Shown here: in pieces, positions 30,133-39,669 of the stretch
Position numbering within the stretch: position 1 is the first letter of the stretch
How the letters are laid out: each line of letters opens with the position of its first letter
Source: Marinobacter sp. F3R11
Lineage (GTDB): Bacteria; Pseudomonadota; Gammaproteobacteria; Pseudomonadales; Oleiphilaceae
Assembly: GCF_003318275.1 (NCBI RefSeq)
Contig: NZ_QOCH01000004.1
Span: 1 to 64,000, forward strand
Direction of reading: 5' to 3'
Length of the DNA: 64,000 nt
Position numbers and translations under genes: made by a program
The notes under the pieces: generated by a model
Seen by the model: the letters and a program-made list of their open reading frames with translations, nothing else
Database searches by the model: none
Told to the model about the DNA's origin: nothing

Positions 30133-31059
30133 ATGACCACCGCATTTTTTTCCCATGATGACTGCCAAAAACATGACATGGGGCCAGAGCATCCGGAGAG
30201 CCCTGACCGCCTGGCAGCCATCATCAGTTATATTGCAGATACCGGGATTGCTGAGAAGCTCGACTGGGTACGCCCGGAGGAGATCACACGGGACCAGCTT
30301 TTAAACGTGCACCCGGAACGCTATCTGCAACAACTCGACATGATGCAACCTACTCGTGGCCGGGTATTTACCGACCCGGACACCGCCATGATGCCAGACA
30401 CTCTGCGCGCCGCAAAACTGGCTGCAGGTGCCAACGTTCAGGCCGTGGATATGGTCATGAGCAGCCAGGTTACCAATGCGTTTATCTGCGCAAGACCCCC
30501 AGGCCACCACGCTGAACGCAGCAAATCCATGGGCTTCTGTTTTTACAACAACATTGCCCTTGCTGCCATGCGGGCACTCAATTTCCACCATCTTGAACGG
30601 GTAGCCATCATTGATTTTGATGTGCATCAAGGGAACGGCACCGTAGACATTGTGAGCGGAGATGAACGCATACTGATGTGTTCGAGCTTCCAGCACCCCT
30701 TCTACCCACACTCGCACGTGCACCGCCAAGCCGACAATATAGTGAACATCCCCATCGAAGCGAACTGTTCGGCTGAAGCGTACCGTAAACAGGTAGAGGA
30801 CGGCTGGATCAAACGCCTGAACGCATTCAAACCCCAGGTTGTTCTGATCTCTGCCGGATTTGATGCTCACCGCCTGGATCCGATGGGGGAACTCAATCTG
30901 GAAGCCGAGGATTTCCGCTGGCTTACAGAAATGCTGGTGGGCATTGCGAGCGAATACAGTAACGACCGGATTATTTCGACGCTGGAAGGGGGCTACCACC
31001 TGAAAGCTCTGGCAGAAAGCGTGAACGCTCACCTGGAAGTATTGAGCTCAGTTTACTGA
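30133..31059 (+). CDS. Histone deacetylase family protein (class II-like)
   Basis: A 308-residue zinc-dependent deacylase of the HDAC/acetylpolyamine amidohydrolase superfamily. Active-site motifs are the His pair in ARPPGHHAERS, GFCFYNN, the zinc-binding DFDVHQGNGT and SAGFDAHRLDP. The true substrate could be acetyl-lysine or an acetylated small amine. The divergent position next to pat, 159 bp apart, suggests it may reverse Pat acetylation. The ATG at 30133 follows TCGAGA and gives a normal N-terminus. Confidence 0.9.
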   Translation: MTTAFFSHDDCQKHDMGPEHPESPDRLAAIISYIADTGIAEKLDWVRPEEITRDQLLNVHPERYLQQLDMMQPTRGRVFTDPDTAMMPDTLRAAKLAAGANVQAVDMVMSSQVTNAFICARPPGHHAERSKSMGFCFYNNIALAAMRALNFHHLERVAIIDFDVHQGNGTVDIVSGDERILMCSSFQHPFYPHSHVHRQADNIVNIPIEANCSAEAYRKQVEDGWIKRLNAFKPQVVLISAGFDAHRLDPMGELNLEAEDFRWLTEMLVGIASEYSNDRIISTLEGGYHLKALAESVNAHLEVLSSVY

Positions 31060-31089
31060 AGCCGCCTGAAACCTGGCAGGACAGGTGAG

Positions 31090-32007
31090 CTAACCTGCAG
31101 AAGTACCGCCGTAGCCATTGGCTTGCTGAAACCCGGGGCGGTCGCCCTCGCGTTGCAGGCGAATCGTCGTGCGACGGTTATCGGCAGCGCGCCTTGATAC
31201 CGGGAACTGGTCCCCGTGAGCTCTTACAGTAATCATGTCCGGATCCACTCCGCGACTCTTCAGATACTCCGCCACGACATTGGCGCGTTCCTCAGATAAC
31301 GCCCGGTTATCAATACGATTACCGATACGATCACTATGCCCGTCAACAAATACCCGCTCCACCGTCGTATCAGCCATCAGATAGGCAACGATATTGTCCA
31401 GTAAATCCATATCGGCTTGTGACAACGTCTTGCTGCCACTGGCAAAGGCTATTCTTGAACGCCCGATCTGATCGATGTTTACAGGCAGAAGGTTCGCAGC
31501 ACAGGATCTGTAGCGCTGATACTGGCTGTTAAAATTGATGTTGGAAACCTGCACTCGTACCGGACTGCCATCGTATGAGGATTCTCGGGTAACGGTTGGG
31601 CGCATGCCTTCCAAAAGGCTTTGCGCAAGAATCACCGCCTGCCGGGTTTCAAGTGAGACCGCCCTGCGTCCGTCAGATACCTGTACAGCACCAACCGGTC
31701 TAGGCGCTACGCCCGGCCGCCAGGCAGGTGCTTCAACAACCAGGGAGCCACGTCCGGGGCGCATAAGCCGGGATTCGGATTCAAGAAAAAATGACAGGCC
31801 CTCCCCGGCCCTGTGACGAAAAACAGCCCGCCCGTAGCCCGGCACTTCATGCACCAGAGAACACTCGAAAACAGACTCCGCAAGATACCACTGGCTGTTT
31901 GAGATTCCGGCACCATAGCTTCCGGCCAGACCAGTTCCGGGCAAAAACAGCCCGAGAGCGATTACGGCCAGCATGTTCAGTGTTTTATCGGGAAGGCCTG
32001 ATACCAT
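31090..32007 (-). CDS. motY: Sodium-type flagellar stator-associated protein MotY
   Basis: MotY forms the T ring that anchors stators at the flagellar motor. After a signal peptide, the N-terminal domain (SNSQWYLAESVFECSLVHEVPGYG) is MotY-specific. The C-terminal OmpA-like peptidoglycan-binding domain has VFVDGHSDRIGNRIDNRALSEERA. The motY/pyrC/rnt order matches P. aeruginosa PA3526-PA3528. The ATG at 32007 (GGGA 7 bp upstream) gives 305 residues; a GTG at 32031 and an ATG at 31974 are alternatives. A FliA-type promoter lies at 32084-32110. Confidence 0.9.
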   Translation of the reverse strand: MVSGLPDKTLNMLAVIALGLFLPGTGLAGSYGAGISNSQWYLAESVFECSLVHEVPGYGRAVFRHRAGEGLSFFLESESRLMRPGRGSLVVEAPAWRPGVAPRPVGAVQVSDGRRAVSLETRQAVILAQSLLEGMRPTVTRESSYDGSPVRVQVSNINFNSQYQRYRSCAANLLPVNIDQIGRSRIAFASGSKTLSQADMDLLDNIVAYLMADTTVERVFVDGHSDRIGNRIDNRALSEERANVVAEYLKSRGVDPDMITVRAHGDQFPVSRRAADNRRTTIRLQREGDRPGFQQANGYGGTSAG

Positions 32008-32083
32008 AAGAGTCCCATAAGAGCGCCTCACAGGCGCCAGAGCAGTTATACCATTGGTTCACGATGTTCCGTGGTTTCCATGT

Positions 32084-32110
32084 TTAACGGCACCCATGCT
32101 GTTTTCTTTA
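32084..32110 (-). promoter_or_regulatory. FliA (sigma-28) promoter of motY
   Basis: Minus strand: TAAAGAAA (plus 103-110 of line 32000, i.e. 32103-32110), an 11-bp spacer, then GCCGTTAA (32084-32091). The consensus is TAAAGTTT-N11-GCCGATAA, so the match is 6 of 8 and 7 of 8 with exact spacing. It lies about 77 bp upstream of the motY ATG, as expected for a late flagellar gene. Confidence 0.7.
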
Positions 32111-32260
32111 GGTTACGAGAGGAAAAACAATCACCGGCGTGTTCTGCTATAATCTGCCAAATTTTTCAGGGTTCGCGCGCCGGCAAAGGTGGAAACACCT
32201 TTTACGTCGCTTTTATACGCCCTTTCATACAACCTTTTGATGGTACCGCGGAATCTGCCA

Positions 32261-33292
32261 ATGACAGAACAGCTAACCCTTATACGCCCCGACGACTGGC
32301 ACCTCCACGTTCGGGACGGAGATTTTCTTAAGGACGTTGTGCCAGCAACTGCTGCCTGTTTCGGCCGGGCGATCATCATGCCGAACCTTGTGCCACCAGT
32401 AACCAATGCGGCCGAAGCATCAGCCTACCGGGATCGCATTCTGGCAGCGGCCAAAGGTACTGATTTCCGGCCATTGATGACGCTTTACCTCACAGAGTCC
32501 ACTACCCGCGAAGATATACTTGAGGCAAGAGCCGAAGGCGTTGTTGCAGCCAAGCTTTATCCCGCCGGAGCTACCACAAACTCCGCCTCTGGCGTACAGG
32601 ATATACGCAACATCTATCCGGTACTGGAGGCCATGGCAGATTGCGGCATGCTGCTGCTGGTTCATGGCGAAGTGACTGATGCAGACATTGATATTTTTGA
32701 CCGGGAGAAGGTATTCCTTGACCAGGTGCTGGCGCCCACACTGGAAGCCTTCCCCAGCCTCAGGGTTGTGCTTGAGCACATAACCACCGCCGATTCCGCG
32801 GAGTTTGTTCAGCATCACCAGAGTGACAACCTTGGCGCGACGCTTACACCCCAGCACCTTATGTACAATCGCAACCATATGTTGTCAGGGGGGATTCGCC
32901 CTCACCTGTACTGTCTTCCGATTCTGAAGCGCAACCGTCACCAGCAAGCACTGAGAGATGCCGTCGCCAGTGGTGACAAGCGGTTCTTTCTGGGAACCGA
33001 CTCAGCCCCCCATTCAAAGGACAGAAAAGAAGCCTCCTGCGGTTGTGCTGGCTGCTATTCGGCCTACGGCGCAATCGGACTGTATGCGGATATTTTTGAC
33101 GAACTTGGCATTCTCGACCGGCTGGAGGCATTTGCCAGCCTGAACGGCGCAGATTTCTATGGTCTGCCGCAAAATACCGGTACCATCACTCTGGTGAAAA
33201 AACCCTGGACTATGCCAGAGGAATTACCCCTGGCAGGTGGTACCATCGTTCCGCTGAAAGCTGGCGAAACCATCAACTGGCGTTTGGCGTAA
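32261..33292 (+). CDS. pyrC: Dihydroorotase PyrC
   Basis: PyrC closes carbamoyl-aspartate to dihydroorotate in pyrimidine synthesis. The 343-residue protein is the class II type, as in E. coli (348). Metal ligands are the HLHVRD motif near residue 14, the carbamylated Lys in [13 protein letters not shown], the His in LLLVHGEV and LEHITT, and the Asp in GTDSAPH. The start at 32261 is preceded by a weak GGAATC. An in-frame start at 32189 would add 24 residues not seen in the family. rnt follows 43 bp downstream. Confidence 0.95.
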   Translation: MTEQLTLIRPDDWHLHVRDGDFLKDVVPATAACFGRAIIMPNLVPPVTNAAEASAYRDRILAAAKGTDFRPLMTLYLTESTTREDILEARAEGVVAAKLYPAGATTNSASGVQDIRNIYPVLEAMADCGMLLLVHGEVTDADIDIFDREKVFLDQVLAPTLEAFPSLRVVLEHITTADSAEFVQHHQSDNLGATLTPQHLMYNRNHMLSGGIRPHLYCLPILKRNRHQQALRDAVASGDKRFFLGTDSAPHSKDRKEASCGCAGCYSAYGAIGLYADIFDELGILDRLEAFASLNGADFYGLPQNTGTITLVKKPWTMPEELPLAGGTIVPLKAGETINWRLA

Positions 33293-33335
33293 TTTACCTA
33301 CGACTTCCTGATAAACAGCCACGACCGGAGCCTTA

Positions 33336-34004
33336 GTGACTGACGAAAACAGACAACCGCACCCGCAATCGCACCCTATGTCCCGCCGATTCCGGGGTTT
33401 TTTGCCCATTGTGGTCGATGTGGAGACTGGTGGGTTCAATCCGGAACGTGACGCGCTGCTGGAAATTGCTGCGGTGATACTGACCATGGATGATGACGGT
33501 CGGTTACGGCGCGCTGAAACCCATTTGCAACAGATTGACCCATTTGAAGGGGCAAATCTCGAGCAATCCGCGCTGGACTTCACAGGGATCGATCCCTGGA
33601 ATCCGGAGCGTGAAGCCGTTCCTGAGCGTGAAGGCCTGAGTGAAATCTTCGGCCCCATCCGCAAAGCGGTCAAGGCAAATGATTGCAAGCGCGCCATCCT
33701 GGTGGGCCACAACGCAACCTTTGATCATAACTTCGTATTTGCTGCGGCACGGCGGGCGGAAATCAACCGGAATCCGTTCCACCCTTTCTCCACGTTCGAT
33801 ACTGCTACTCTTGCTGGTCTGGCTTATGGCCACACGGTTCTGGCCCAGGCCTGTAAGCTGGCGGGCATTCCGTTCAGCAACAAAGAAGCTCATTCCGCGG
33901 CATACGATGCAGAAAAAACAGCCGACCTGTTCTGCGGCATCGTCAACCGCTGGCAAGAACTGGGCGGATTTCCGCCACCCATGATTTCCGATGAAGCTGA
34001 ATAG
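33336..34004 (+). CDS. rnt: Ribonuclease T
   Basis: RNase T is a 3'-5' exonuclease that trims tRNA 3' ends (CCA turnover) and matures 5S and 23S rRNA. It has 222 residues of the DEDDh class: [22 protein letters not shown] (D and E), [11 protein letters not shown], and [14 protein letters not shown] with the catalytic His and Asp. Translation starts at a GTG with GGAG 7 bp upstream. A clear terminator follows at 34025-34054. Confidence 0.94.
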   Translation: MTDENRQPHPQSHPMSRRFRGFLPIVVDVETGGFNPERDALLEIAAVILTMDDDGRLRRAETHLQQIDPFEGANLEQSALDFTGIDPWNPEREAVPEREGLSEIFGPIRKAVKANDCKRAILVGHNATFDHNFVFAAARRAEINRNPFHPFSTFDTATLAGLAYGHTVLAQACKLAGIPFSNKEAHSAAYDAEKTADLFCGIVNRWQELGGFPPPMISDEAE

Positions 34005-34024
34005 AACAGCGGAATAACCCCCTG

Positions 34025-34054
34025 AAAAAACCGCGCCTGAAGCGCGGTTTTTTT
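34025..34054. terminator. Bidirectional rho-independent terminator
   Basis: CCGCGC and GCGCGG form the stem around a CTGAA loop, flanked by six A on the left and seven T on the right. The outer bases CCTGAAA and TTTCAGG extend the stem. It sits 20 bp past rnt and 25 bp past the end of the convergent acyl-CoA reductase gene, so it serves both. Confidence 0.9.
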
Positions 34055-34079
34055 GTTTCAGGACTGCAGAAAATGCGAT

Positions 34080-36065
34080 TTACCAGTGAATGCCTCGCAT
34101 CACTGCTGCGAATGCCACCTGTTCCGTAGACACTTTGGGCCGCTCAATAACCTTACCACCAACACCCGGGGACGAATCCGGGAACATGCGATACCCTGTG
34201 TTCATCACGATTTCTCCCATCTTGGGAGCCAGCGCATGCAATACCTGAGCAAAAATACCAAGGCGCGTAGCGATGCGTTTGGGGCGGTCAATAATCGCAC
34301 TCGTGACCATATCCGCTGCTTCCTCCGGCGTGAGCGTCGGCACAGAATCATAGATCTTGGTGGGAGCGATCATTGGCGTTTTCACCAATGGCATGTTGAT
34401 GGTGGTAAACGTCACATTCCTGTCTGACCATTCAGATGCAGCGCAGCGGCTGAATGCATCCAGCGCCGACTTGGATGCAACATAGGCCGAGAAGCGTGGT
34501 GCGTTTGTAAGCACTCCGATGGAAGATATGTTAACCACGTGCCCCCGGTTACGCTCCAGCATGGAGGGTGCAAACCCCATAATCAGACGCACAGAGCCGA
34601 AGTAGTTCAACTGCATGGTGCGCTCAAAATCGTGGAAGCGATCAAACGACAACGCCAGCGAGCGACGGATCGAACGCCCGGCATTATTTACCAGTACATC
34701 AACGTGGCCATGGTTATCCAGAACGGTTTTCACAAACCGGTCGCAATCCTCCATGTCAGAAAAGTCACACTGGTAGGCGTGCACATTGCCCCCCCTGGCT
34801 TCCAGTGCGGCGCTTACCTCATCCAGTTTAGACCTGGTTCGGGCGCCAATCACCAGAATAGCACCAGCTTCCGCGAGCTTTTCAGCCGTCGCCAGGCCGA
34901 TACCTGAAGTAGCACCGGTTATCACACACACCTTACCCTCAACCGTACCCCTGAGGGTGCGATCCTTGAACAGATCAGGGTCAAGATGACGCTCCCAGAA
35001 GTCCCAGATCACAGGGGCATAGTCTTGCAGACGAGGCACCTCTATGCCTGTTCCTTTCAGTACGCGCTCTGTTTCACGGGCATCAAAACGAGTGGGATAA
35101 TTGATAAAGGACAGCACCGATTCTGGAATGCCCATATCATCCAGCACCGCGCTTGTCAGCCGTTTCACCGGCGGCAGGTTTTTCAGGCTCTGGCGAATAA
35201 ACGGCGGAACAAAACCGAACATGCGCGAGTCTATTCGCATACCCATTTTAGGTGCATGGCCGGCCTCGCAGAATATGTTGAGAATCTCGCCCACTTTGTA
35301 AGGGTCGGAATCCACCAGGTGGAAGCACTTGCCGTCTTCGCCATCCAGATGTGCAATGTGGTCCATCGCATTCACAACAAAGTCCACCGGAACAACATTC
35401 AGGCGCCCGCCTTCAACGCCGATCGTCGGCACCCACTGGGGCAAGGTACGACGGATTTTCTGGATCATTTTGAAGAAATAGTACGGGCCATCGACCTTAT
35501 CCATTTCCCCTGTTTCCGAGTGGCCAATTACCATGCCGGGGCGATAAATACGGTATGGCACCTTGCACTCTTCGCGGACAACTTTTTCAGATTCGTGCTT
35601 GGTCTTGAGATACGGGTGATCCAGTTTCTCTGCTTCTTCAAACATATCCTCCCGGAAAATCCCCTTGAACAAGCCAGCGGCCGCGATCGATGAAACATGA
35701 TGAAAACGTTTTGCTTTCATTGCCTCTGCAGCATTCACTGCGGCCCTGGTACCATCAATGTTCGCAGCCTGCTGGGCTTCCTCATCAGCCCCCATATCGT
35801 ACACAGCCGCCAGGTGAAAAAAGTGATCAACCTTTCCCGTAAGCGATTTCAGGGTCTTGGCGTCCAGGCCCAGGTTTTTGCTGGTCAGGTCCCCGATGAC
35901 AGCTTTAACACGGGACTCATCCACGCCCCAACGCTCTCTCAGCGTATCAAGTTTGTCACGGGACTGTTCCCGTACCAGAAGATGCACGGTGCCACCGCGT
36001 GCCAGAAGTTTTTCCACGAGGAAACGGCCAATAAATCCGGTACCACCGGTCAGGAAATAATCCAT
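34080..36065 (-). CDS. Fatty acyl-CoA / acyl-ACP reductase (alcohol-forming, two SDR domains)
   Basis: A 661-residue protein with two fused reductase domains. The N-terminal extended-SDR/thioester-reductase-like domain has TGGTGFIG (7-14) and Y152xxxK156 and would reduce acyl-CoA or acyl-ACP to aldehyde. The C-terminal classical SDR has TGATSGIG (383-390), NNAG and YVASK and would reduce aldehyde to fatty alcohol. Length and architecture match the reductase characterised from Marinobacter aquaeolei (Maqu_2220 type), which supplies alcohol for wax esters. The wax-ester synthase is not in this window. Identification of the subgroup is from memory of its sequence. Confidence 0.88.
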   Translation of the reverse strand: MDYFLTGGTGFIGRFLVEKLLARGGTVHLLVREQSRDKLDTLRERWGVDESRVKAVIGDLTSKNLGLDAKTLKSLTGKVDHFFHLAAVYDMGADEEAQQAANIDGTRAAVNAAEAMKAKRFHHVSSIAAAGLFKGIFREDMFEEAEKLDHPYLKTKHESEKVVREECKVPYRIYRPGMVIGHSETGEMDKVDGPYYFFKMIQKIRRTLPQWVPTIGVEGGRLNVVPVDFVVNAMDHIAHLDGEDGKCFHLVDSDPYKVGEILNIFCEAGHAPKMGMRIDSRMFGFVPPFIRQSLKNLPPVKRLTSAVLDDMGIPESVLSFINYPTRFDARETERVLKGTGIEVPRLQDYAPVIWDFWERHLDPDLFKDRTLRGTVEGKVCVITGATSGIGLATAEKLAEAGAILVIGARTRSKLDEVSAALEARGGNVHAYQCDFSDMEDCDRFVKTVLDNHGHVDVLVNNAGRSIRRSLALSFDRFHDFERTMQLNYFGSVRLIMGFAPSMLERNRGHVVNISSIGVLTNAPRFSAYVASKSALDAFSRCAASEWSDRNVTFTTINMPLVKTPMIAPTKIYDSVPTLTPEEAADMVTSAIIDRPKRIATRLGIFAQVLHALAPKMGEIVMNTGYRMFPDSSPGVGGKVIERPKVSTEQVAFAAVMRGIHW

Positions 36066-36438
36066 CGATAACCCACCCTGCTTGTTGCTCTATTGTTGTC
36101 TGTTCACACCAGCCTTATCAGACCAAAGTCTCATACAGCCTTTATGTCGGTGGCATTGCACTTGAATGCAACTTACACATATTGCTCCTGCCAGAGCACT
36201 AATCCTACAACTCATTGTTTTAAATATTAATATTGCTCATGAAACCGACAGTTTCACCTGTTTTTTTCACGGACACACCAGATTTTAGACTAGCACAGTA
36301 ATTTTCACCCGCCCTCCCAGGCAGTGAATTACCGCAAAGCAATGAAACAGGCCGCCAGCAATGCGATAATCAGGAACTTATTGCGTCTACAGGCGTCAAC
36401 TCTTTCCATAGTTCAAGCAATATGCCGGAAGCCAGACA
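36066..36438. other. Intergenic region upstream of the acyl-CoA reductase
   Basis: This 373-bp stretch has no credible gene. It contains an AT-rich core (about 36216-36236), the palindrome GCATT-N7-AATGC near 36155, and TGAAAC-N5-GTTTCA at 36240-36256. It must hold the promoter of the reductase gene on the minus strand and that of the small gene at 36439 on the plus strand. Confidence 0.5.
36240..36256. promoter_or_regulatory. Inverted repeat with PsrA-like half sites
   Basis: TGAAAC and GTTTCA flank a 5-bp centre (CGACA). The half sites resemble the GAAAC/GTTTC arms of the Pseudomonas fatty-acid regulator PsrA, but the centre is a base longer than the usual 2-4. It lies about 175 bp upstream of the reductase start. 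Low confidence as a functional operator. Confidence 0.3.
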
Positions 36439-36738
36439 ATGCAGAATGACAACCCGAATACCGAGCGCTACATAGCTATTGCCCGTGCCTGCCTGAAAGC
36501 CATCAACGATACGACAAAGAACGCCGGAGACCGGGAACAGAAAATCCAGGCGGTTTACCAGGCCATCGACACTGCGTTCCAGGCAGAGTTTGCTGAACAC
36601 CGGCAGTCTGTTGCGATCATGGCAACCGTTCTTGAACGTATTGCATCCGGTCAGCTCGATGCAGATCAGGCCGCAGACCTGGCCCGAAAAACTCTGGACC
36701 AGCAGCCGGAAAATACCCGCAATACCATGATGCACTGA
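36439..36738 (+). CDS. Small hypothetical protein
   Basis: I do not recognise this 99-residue protein. It is soluble, acidic and predicted mostly helical, with the phrases YIAIARACLKAINDTTKNAG and IASGQLDADQAADLARKTLDQ, and has no signal peptide or cysteines. GGAAG lies 8 bp before the ATG, and codon use resembles the neighbours, so it is probably real. It precedes the M16 protease by 78 bp on the same strand and may share its transcript. Confidence 0.6.
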   Translation: MQNDNPNTERYIAIARACLKAINDTTKNAGDREQKIQAVYQAIDTAFQAEFAEHRQSVAIMATVLERIASGQLDADQAADLARKTLDQQPENTRNTMMH

Positions 36739-36816
36739 GCGGAGCTCACCGTTATCCCCAACACCCTGCTCAGGTAAAACCAGCTTTATTACCCTTAACC
36801 GGATGACAGAAACCCT

Positions 36817-39669
36817 ATGCAAATCGGTAATCACCTGAAGACCCCAAGACAGGCGCTATCAGCAAATGTGTTTGCGCTGTTTTTCCTGTTATTTGTCAGC
36901 TCCTTTGCCAGTGCAACCCAAACACCGGACAAGAGCCCGAACGATAATAACGACTACCGTTTCATCGAACTGGATAATGGCTTGAAAGCCATTCTGGTAT
37001 CCGACAAGAATGCAGAAAAAGCTGCCGCCTCCATGGACGTAGCCATTGGCAGCGGAGATGATCCCAAAGAACGGGAAGGCATCGCGCACTTTCTGGAACA
37101 CATGCTCTTTCTCGGTACAGAAAAGTACCCGAAAGCCGGTGAATACCAACAGTTCATCAAAACCCATGGTGGCAGCCACAACGCTTTTACCGCGTTTCGC
37201 AACACCAACTATTTTTTCGACATCCAGGCAGACTATCTTGAGCCTGCACTGGATCGCTTTGCCCAACAGTTTGCCGCCCCCCTGTTTACTCCTGAGCTGG
37301 TTGAACGTGAACGCCACGCCGTTCATTCAGAGTTCCGAGCCAAACAAAAAGAAGACGGGCGTCGTTTCTATTCCGTCAAAAAAGCTACCAGCAATCCTGA
37401 GCATGCCTTTCACCAGTTCGCCGTCGGCAACCTGACCACTCTGGAGAATACGGAAGACAACCCCCTTCGACCTGACCTGATCAGGTTCTGGCAAACCCAT
37501 TACTCTGCCAACCTCATGACTCTTGCAGTCTACGGCCCGCAAACGCTGGATAAGCTAGAGACAATGGTACGCGCGCGCTTTGGCGCCATTGAAAACCGCG
37601 ATCTGAAACCGCGGGCACACATGGCAAGCCTGTATGAAACCGATAAACTGCCAGCAATGGTGACGGTGGAAGCCATCAAGGATGTGCGCAGCCTGTCGCT
37701 GTCGTTCCCGATTCCATCCCAGCAAAAGAATTACCTCACCAAGCCCGCCAGTTACGTCTCCAACCTGCTTGGGCATGAAGGCCCGGGAAGCCTGTTCGAT
37801 GTGCTCAAGAAAAATGGTCTCGCAGATAGCCTTTCGGCAGGCATTGGTATGGACACGGGTTATAACGCTACCCTCGACATAAGCATTGCGCTGACGCCCG
37901 AAGGCCTGAACCGGCATGAAGAAATCCTGCCACTGGTTTTCAGATACATTGATATCATTCGTGAACGGGGCATTGACCAGCAGCGTTTTGAAGAAATGCA
38001 GCGCCTGGCCCGAATCGACTTTCGCTTTCGCGAACAAGGCGAACCGGTTCATGAAGCCATGCGGCTGTCGAGCCAGCTCCAGGACTACCCAGCAGATGTC
38101 CTTCTCAGTGCACCATGGTTGATGGAGCGTTATGCGCCGGATCAGTACAACGAAATCCTTGCCAGGCTAACACCCGACAATGTGATGGCCTATTTGCTGG
38201 CACCGCAACCCAAGCTAACAAGCCCGAACCAGACTCAGTGGTATGACACCCCCTGGCAAATCGAGCCCCTGAATGCGGACGATCTCCGGACCAGGGCGCC
38301 AGAAGCTCTGGCTGAAGCACTTCGGCTGCCCTTACCAAACCCATTTGTGCCTGAAAATCTGACCATGGTATCCGGAACAACCATGGACAAGCCTGAGCTC
38401 CTGGGTAATCAGGACGGCATGGCTATCTGGTTTGCCCGGGACACTCGCTTTAATACACCAAAAGCCAACGTATTCTTCAGCCTGCGCACGCCGGCTGTCC
38501 GGGCATCCGCACGCAGCCATGTCCTGACAAGACTGCTTGTAGACAGCATCAACAACAACCTGAATGCCTGGGCTTATTCCGCCCGCCTTGCAGGGCTGAA
38601 TTACAGCATCTATCCACACCTGCGCGGCATCACGGTAAGGGTTGGTGGCTACACAGACAAATTGCACACCCTGATGAACCGCATTCTGATGCAGATTGCC
38701 ACTCCGGAAGTAACCCGACAGCGCTTTGATATAGCCCGACAAAATCTGATAGACAGCCTGCAGAACAAAGCCAAAGACCGCCCGGTAGAACAGACTTCGG
38801 AATTCATCCAGACTGCCCTGCTAGAGGGTACCTGGAGCACTGAAGAAAAACTGCAAGCTGCCAGAGAGGTAACTCTCGATGAGCTGAGGTCCTTCGCCAA
38901 TACCCTGCTTTCGGAAGTCGACCCGGTGCTTATGGCTCACGGTAATATTACAGAGGCCTATACACTGAACCTGGCGCAGCAGGTAAATGCTGTTGTTCTG
39001 GGCGAGAGTGACTTTGTAGACGTTAAGCGCAGCCGTGTGCACAAGCTTCCCGCCAATGAAATGCTGGTTTCTCTGCATGTAGACCACCCGGATACCGGAT
39101 ATACACTTTACACGCAAGGCAAGAACACCAGCTTTGAAGAGCGCGCCCGTTTCCGCCTGCTGGCACAAATTATAAGCAGCCCTTTTTATGAGGACATCCG
39201 CACCACTCGCCAGCTTGGCTACATTGTGTACGCCACACCATTTGAAATGCTCGAAACTCCCGCCCTTGGCTTCGTAATTCAATCCCCTGGTGCCAGCCAG
39301 GAGGACATTGATCAGGCGGTTCGCGAGTTTACCGAAAGCTACGAGGCCACCCTCAGCGAACTGAGCATGGAGCGCCTGGGCCAGGAGAAACAGGCGGTGA
39401 TCAGCAGCATATTGGAGCAGGATCGCCAGTTGGGAGAGATTTCAGGTCGCTACTGGCGTGAGATCGACCGGGGCTCAGTCAACTTTGACTCCCGGGAAAA
39501 GCTCGCAGAAGCTGTAAAAGCAGTAAGCCTTGAAGATCTGAAGGCTACCTACAAGGAAGCGGTGTTAAACAGAGGCAGAGCATTACGTGCCGTAACCGGA
39601 GGGGAAGGTTTGGGCGCTGACGAAGCACGTAAACTCATCCTCCAGCAGCCACCTGTCACAGCAGACTAA
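36817..39669 (+). CDS. M16 family zinc metalloprotease (pitrilysin/insulinase-like), exported
   Basis: A 950-residue peptidase with an N-terminal signal peptide (hydrophobic stretch 17-33, ending near ASA). The inverted zinc motif HFLEH is at residues 91-95, followed by the distal Glu region about 75 residues later (ERERHAVHSEFRAK). A second, inactive M16 half follows, including a DIRTTRQLGYIVYA segment near the C-terminus, as in pitrilysin. It is likely periplasmic and degrades short peptides. It could be called Ptr-like, but orthology to E. coli PtrA is not certain. Its end overlaps the next convergent gene by 14 bases. Confidence 0.88.
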   Translation: MQIGNHLKTPRQALSANVFALFFLLFVSSFASATQTPDKSPNDNNDYRFIELDNGLKAILVSDKNAEKAAASMDVAIGSGDDPKEREGIAHFLEHMLFLGTEKYPKAGEYQQFIKTHGGSHNAFTAFRNTNYFFDIQADYLEPALDRFAQQFAAPLFTPELVERERHAVHSEFRAKQKEDGRRFYSVKKATSNPEHAFHQFAVGNLTTLENTEDNPLRPDLIRFWQTHYSANLMTLAVYGPQTLDKLETMVRARFGAIENRDLKPRAHMASLYETDKLPAMVTVEAIKDVRSLSLSFPIPSQQKNYLTKPASYVSNLLGHEGPGSLFDVLKKNGLADSLSAGIGMDTGYNATLDISIALTPEGLNRHEEILPLVFRYIDIIRERGIDQQRFEEMQRLARIDFRFREQGEPVHEAMRLSSQLQDYPADVLLSAPWLMERYAPDQYNEILARLTPDNVMAYLLAPQPKLTSPNQTQWYDTPWQIEPLNADDLRTRAPEALAEALRLPLPNPFVPENLTMVSGTTMDKPELLGNQDGMAIWFARDTRFNTPKANVFFSLRTPAVRASARSHVLTRLLVDSINNNLNAWAYSARLAGLNYSIYPHLRGITVRVGGYTDKLHTLMNRILMQIATPEVTRQRFDIARQNLIDSLQNKAKDRPVEQTSEFIQTALLEGTWSTEEKLQAAREVTLDELRSFANTLLSEVDPVLMAHGNITEAYTLNLAQQVNAVVLGESDFVDVKRSRVHKLPANEMLVSLHVDHPDTGYTLYTQGKNTSFEERARFRLLAQIISSPFYEDIRTTRQLGYIVYATPFEMLETPALGFVIQSPGASQEDIDQAVREFTESYEATLSELSMERLGQEKQAVISSILEQDRQLGEISGRYWREIDRGSVNFDSREKLAEAVKAVSLEDLKATYKEAVLNRGRALRAVTGGEGLGADEARKLILQQPPVTAD

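Noticed and set aside
36150..36180. Sigma-54-like GG-GC element near GGCATTGCAC
   Set aside because: The -12 GC is missing at the required spacing and the orientation does not fit the reductase gene.
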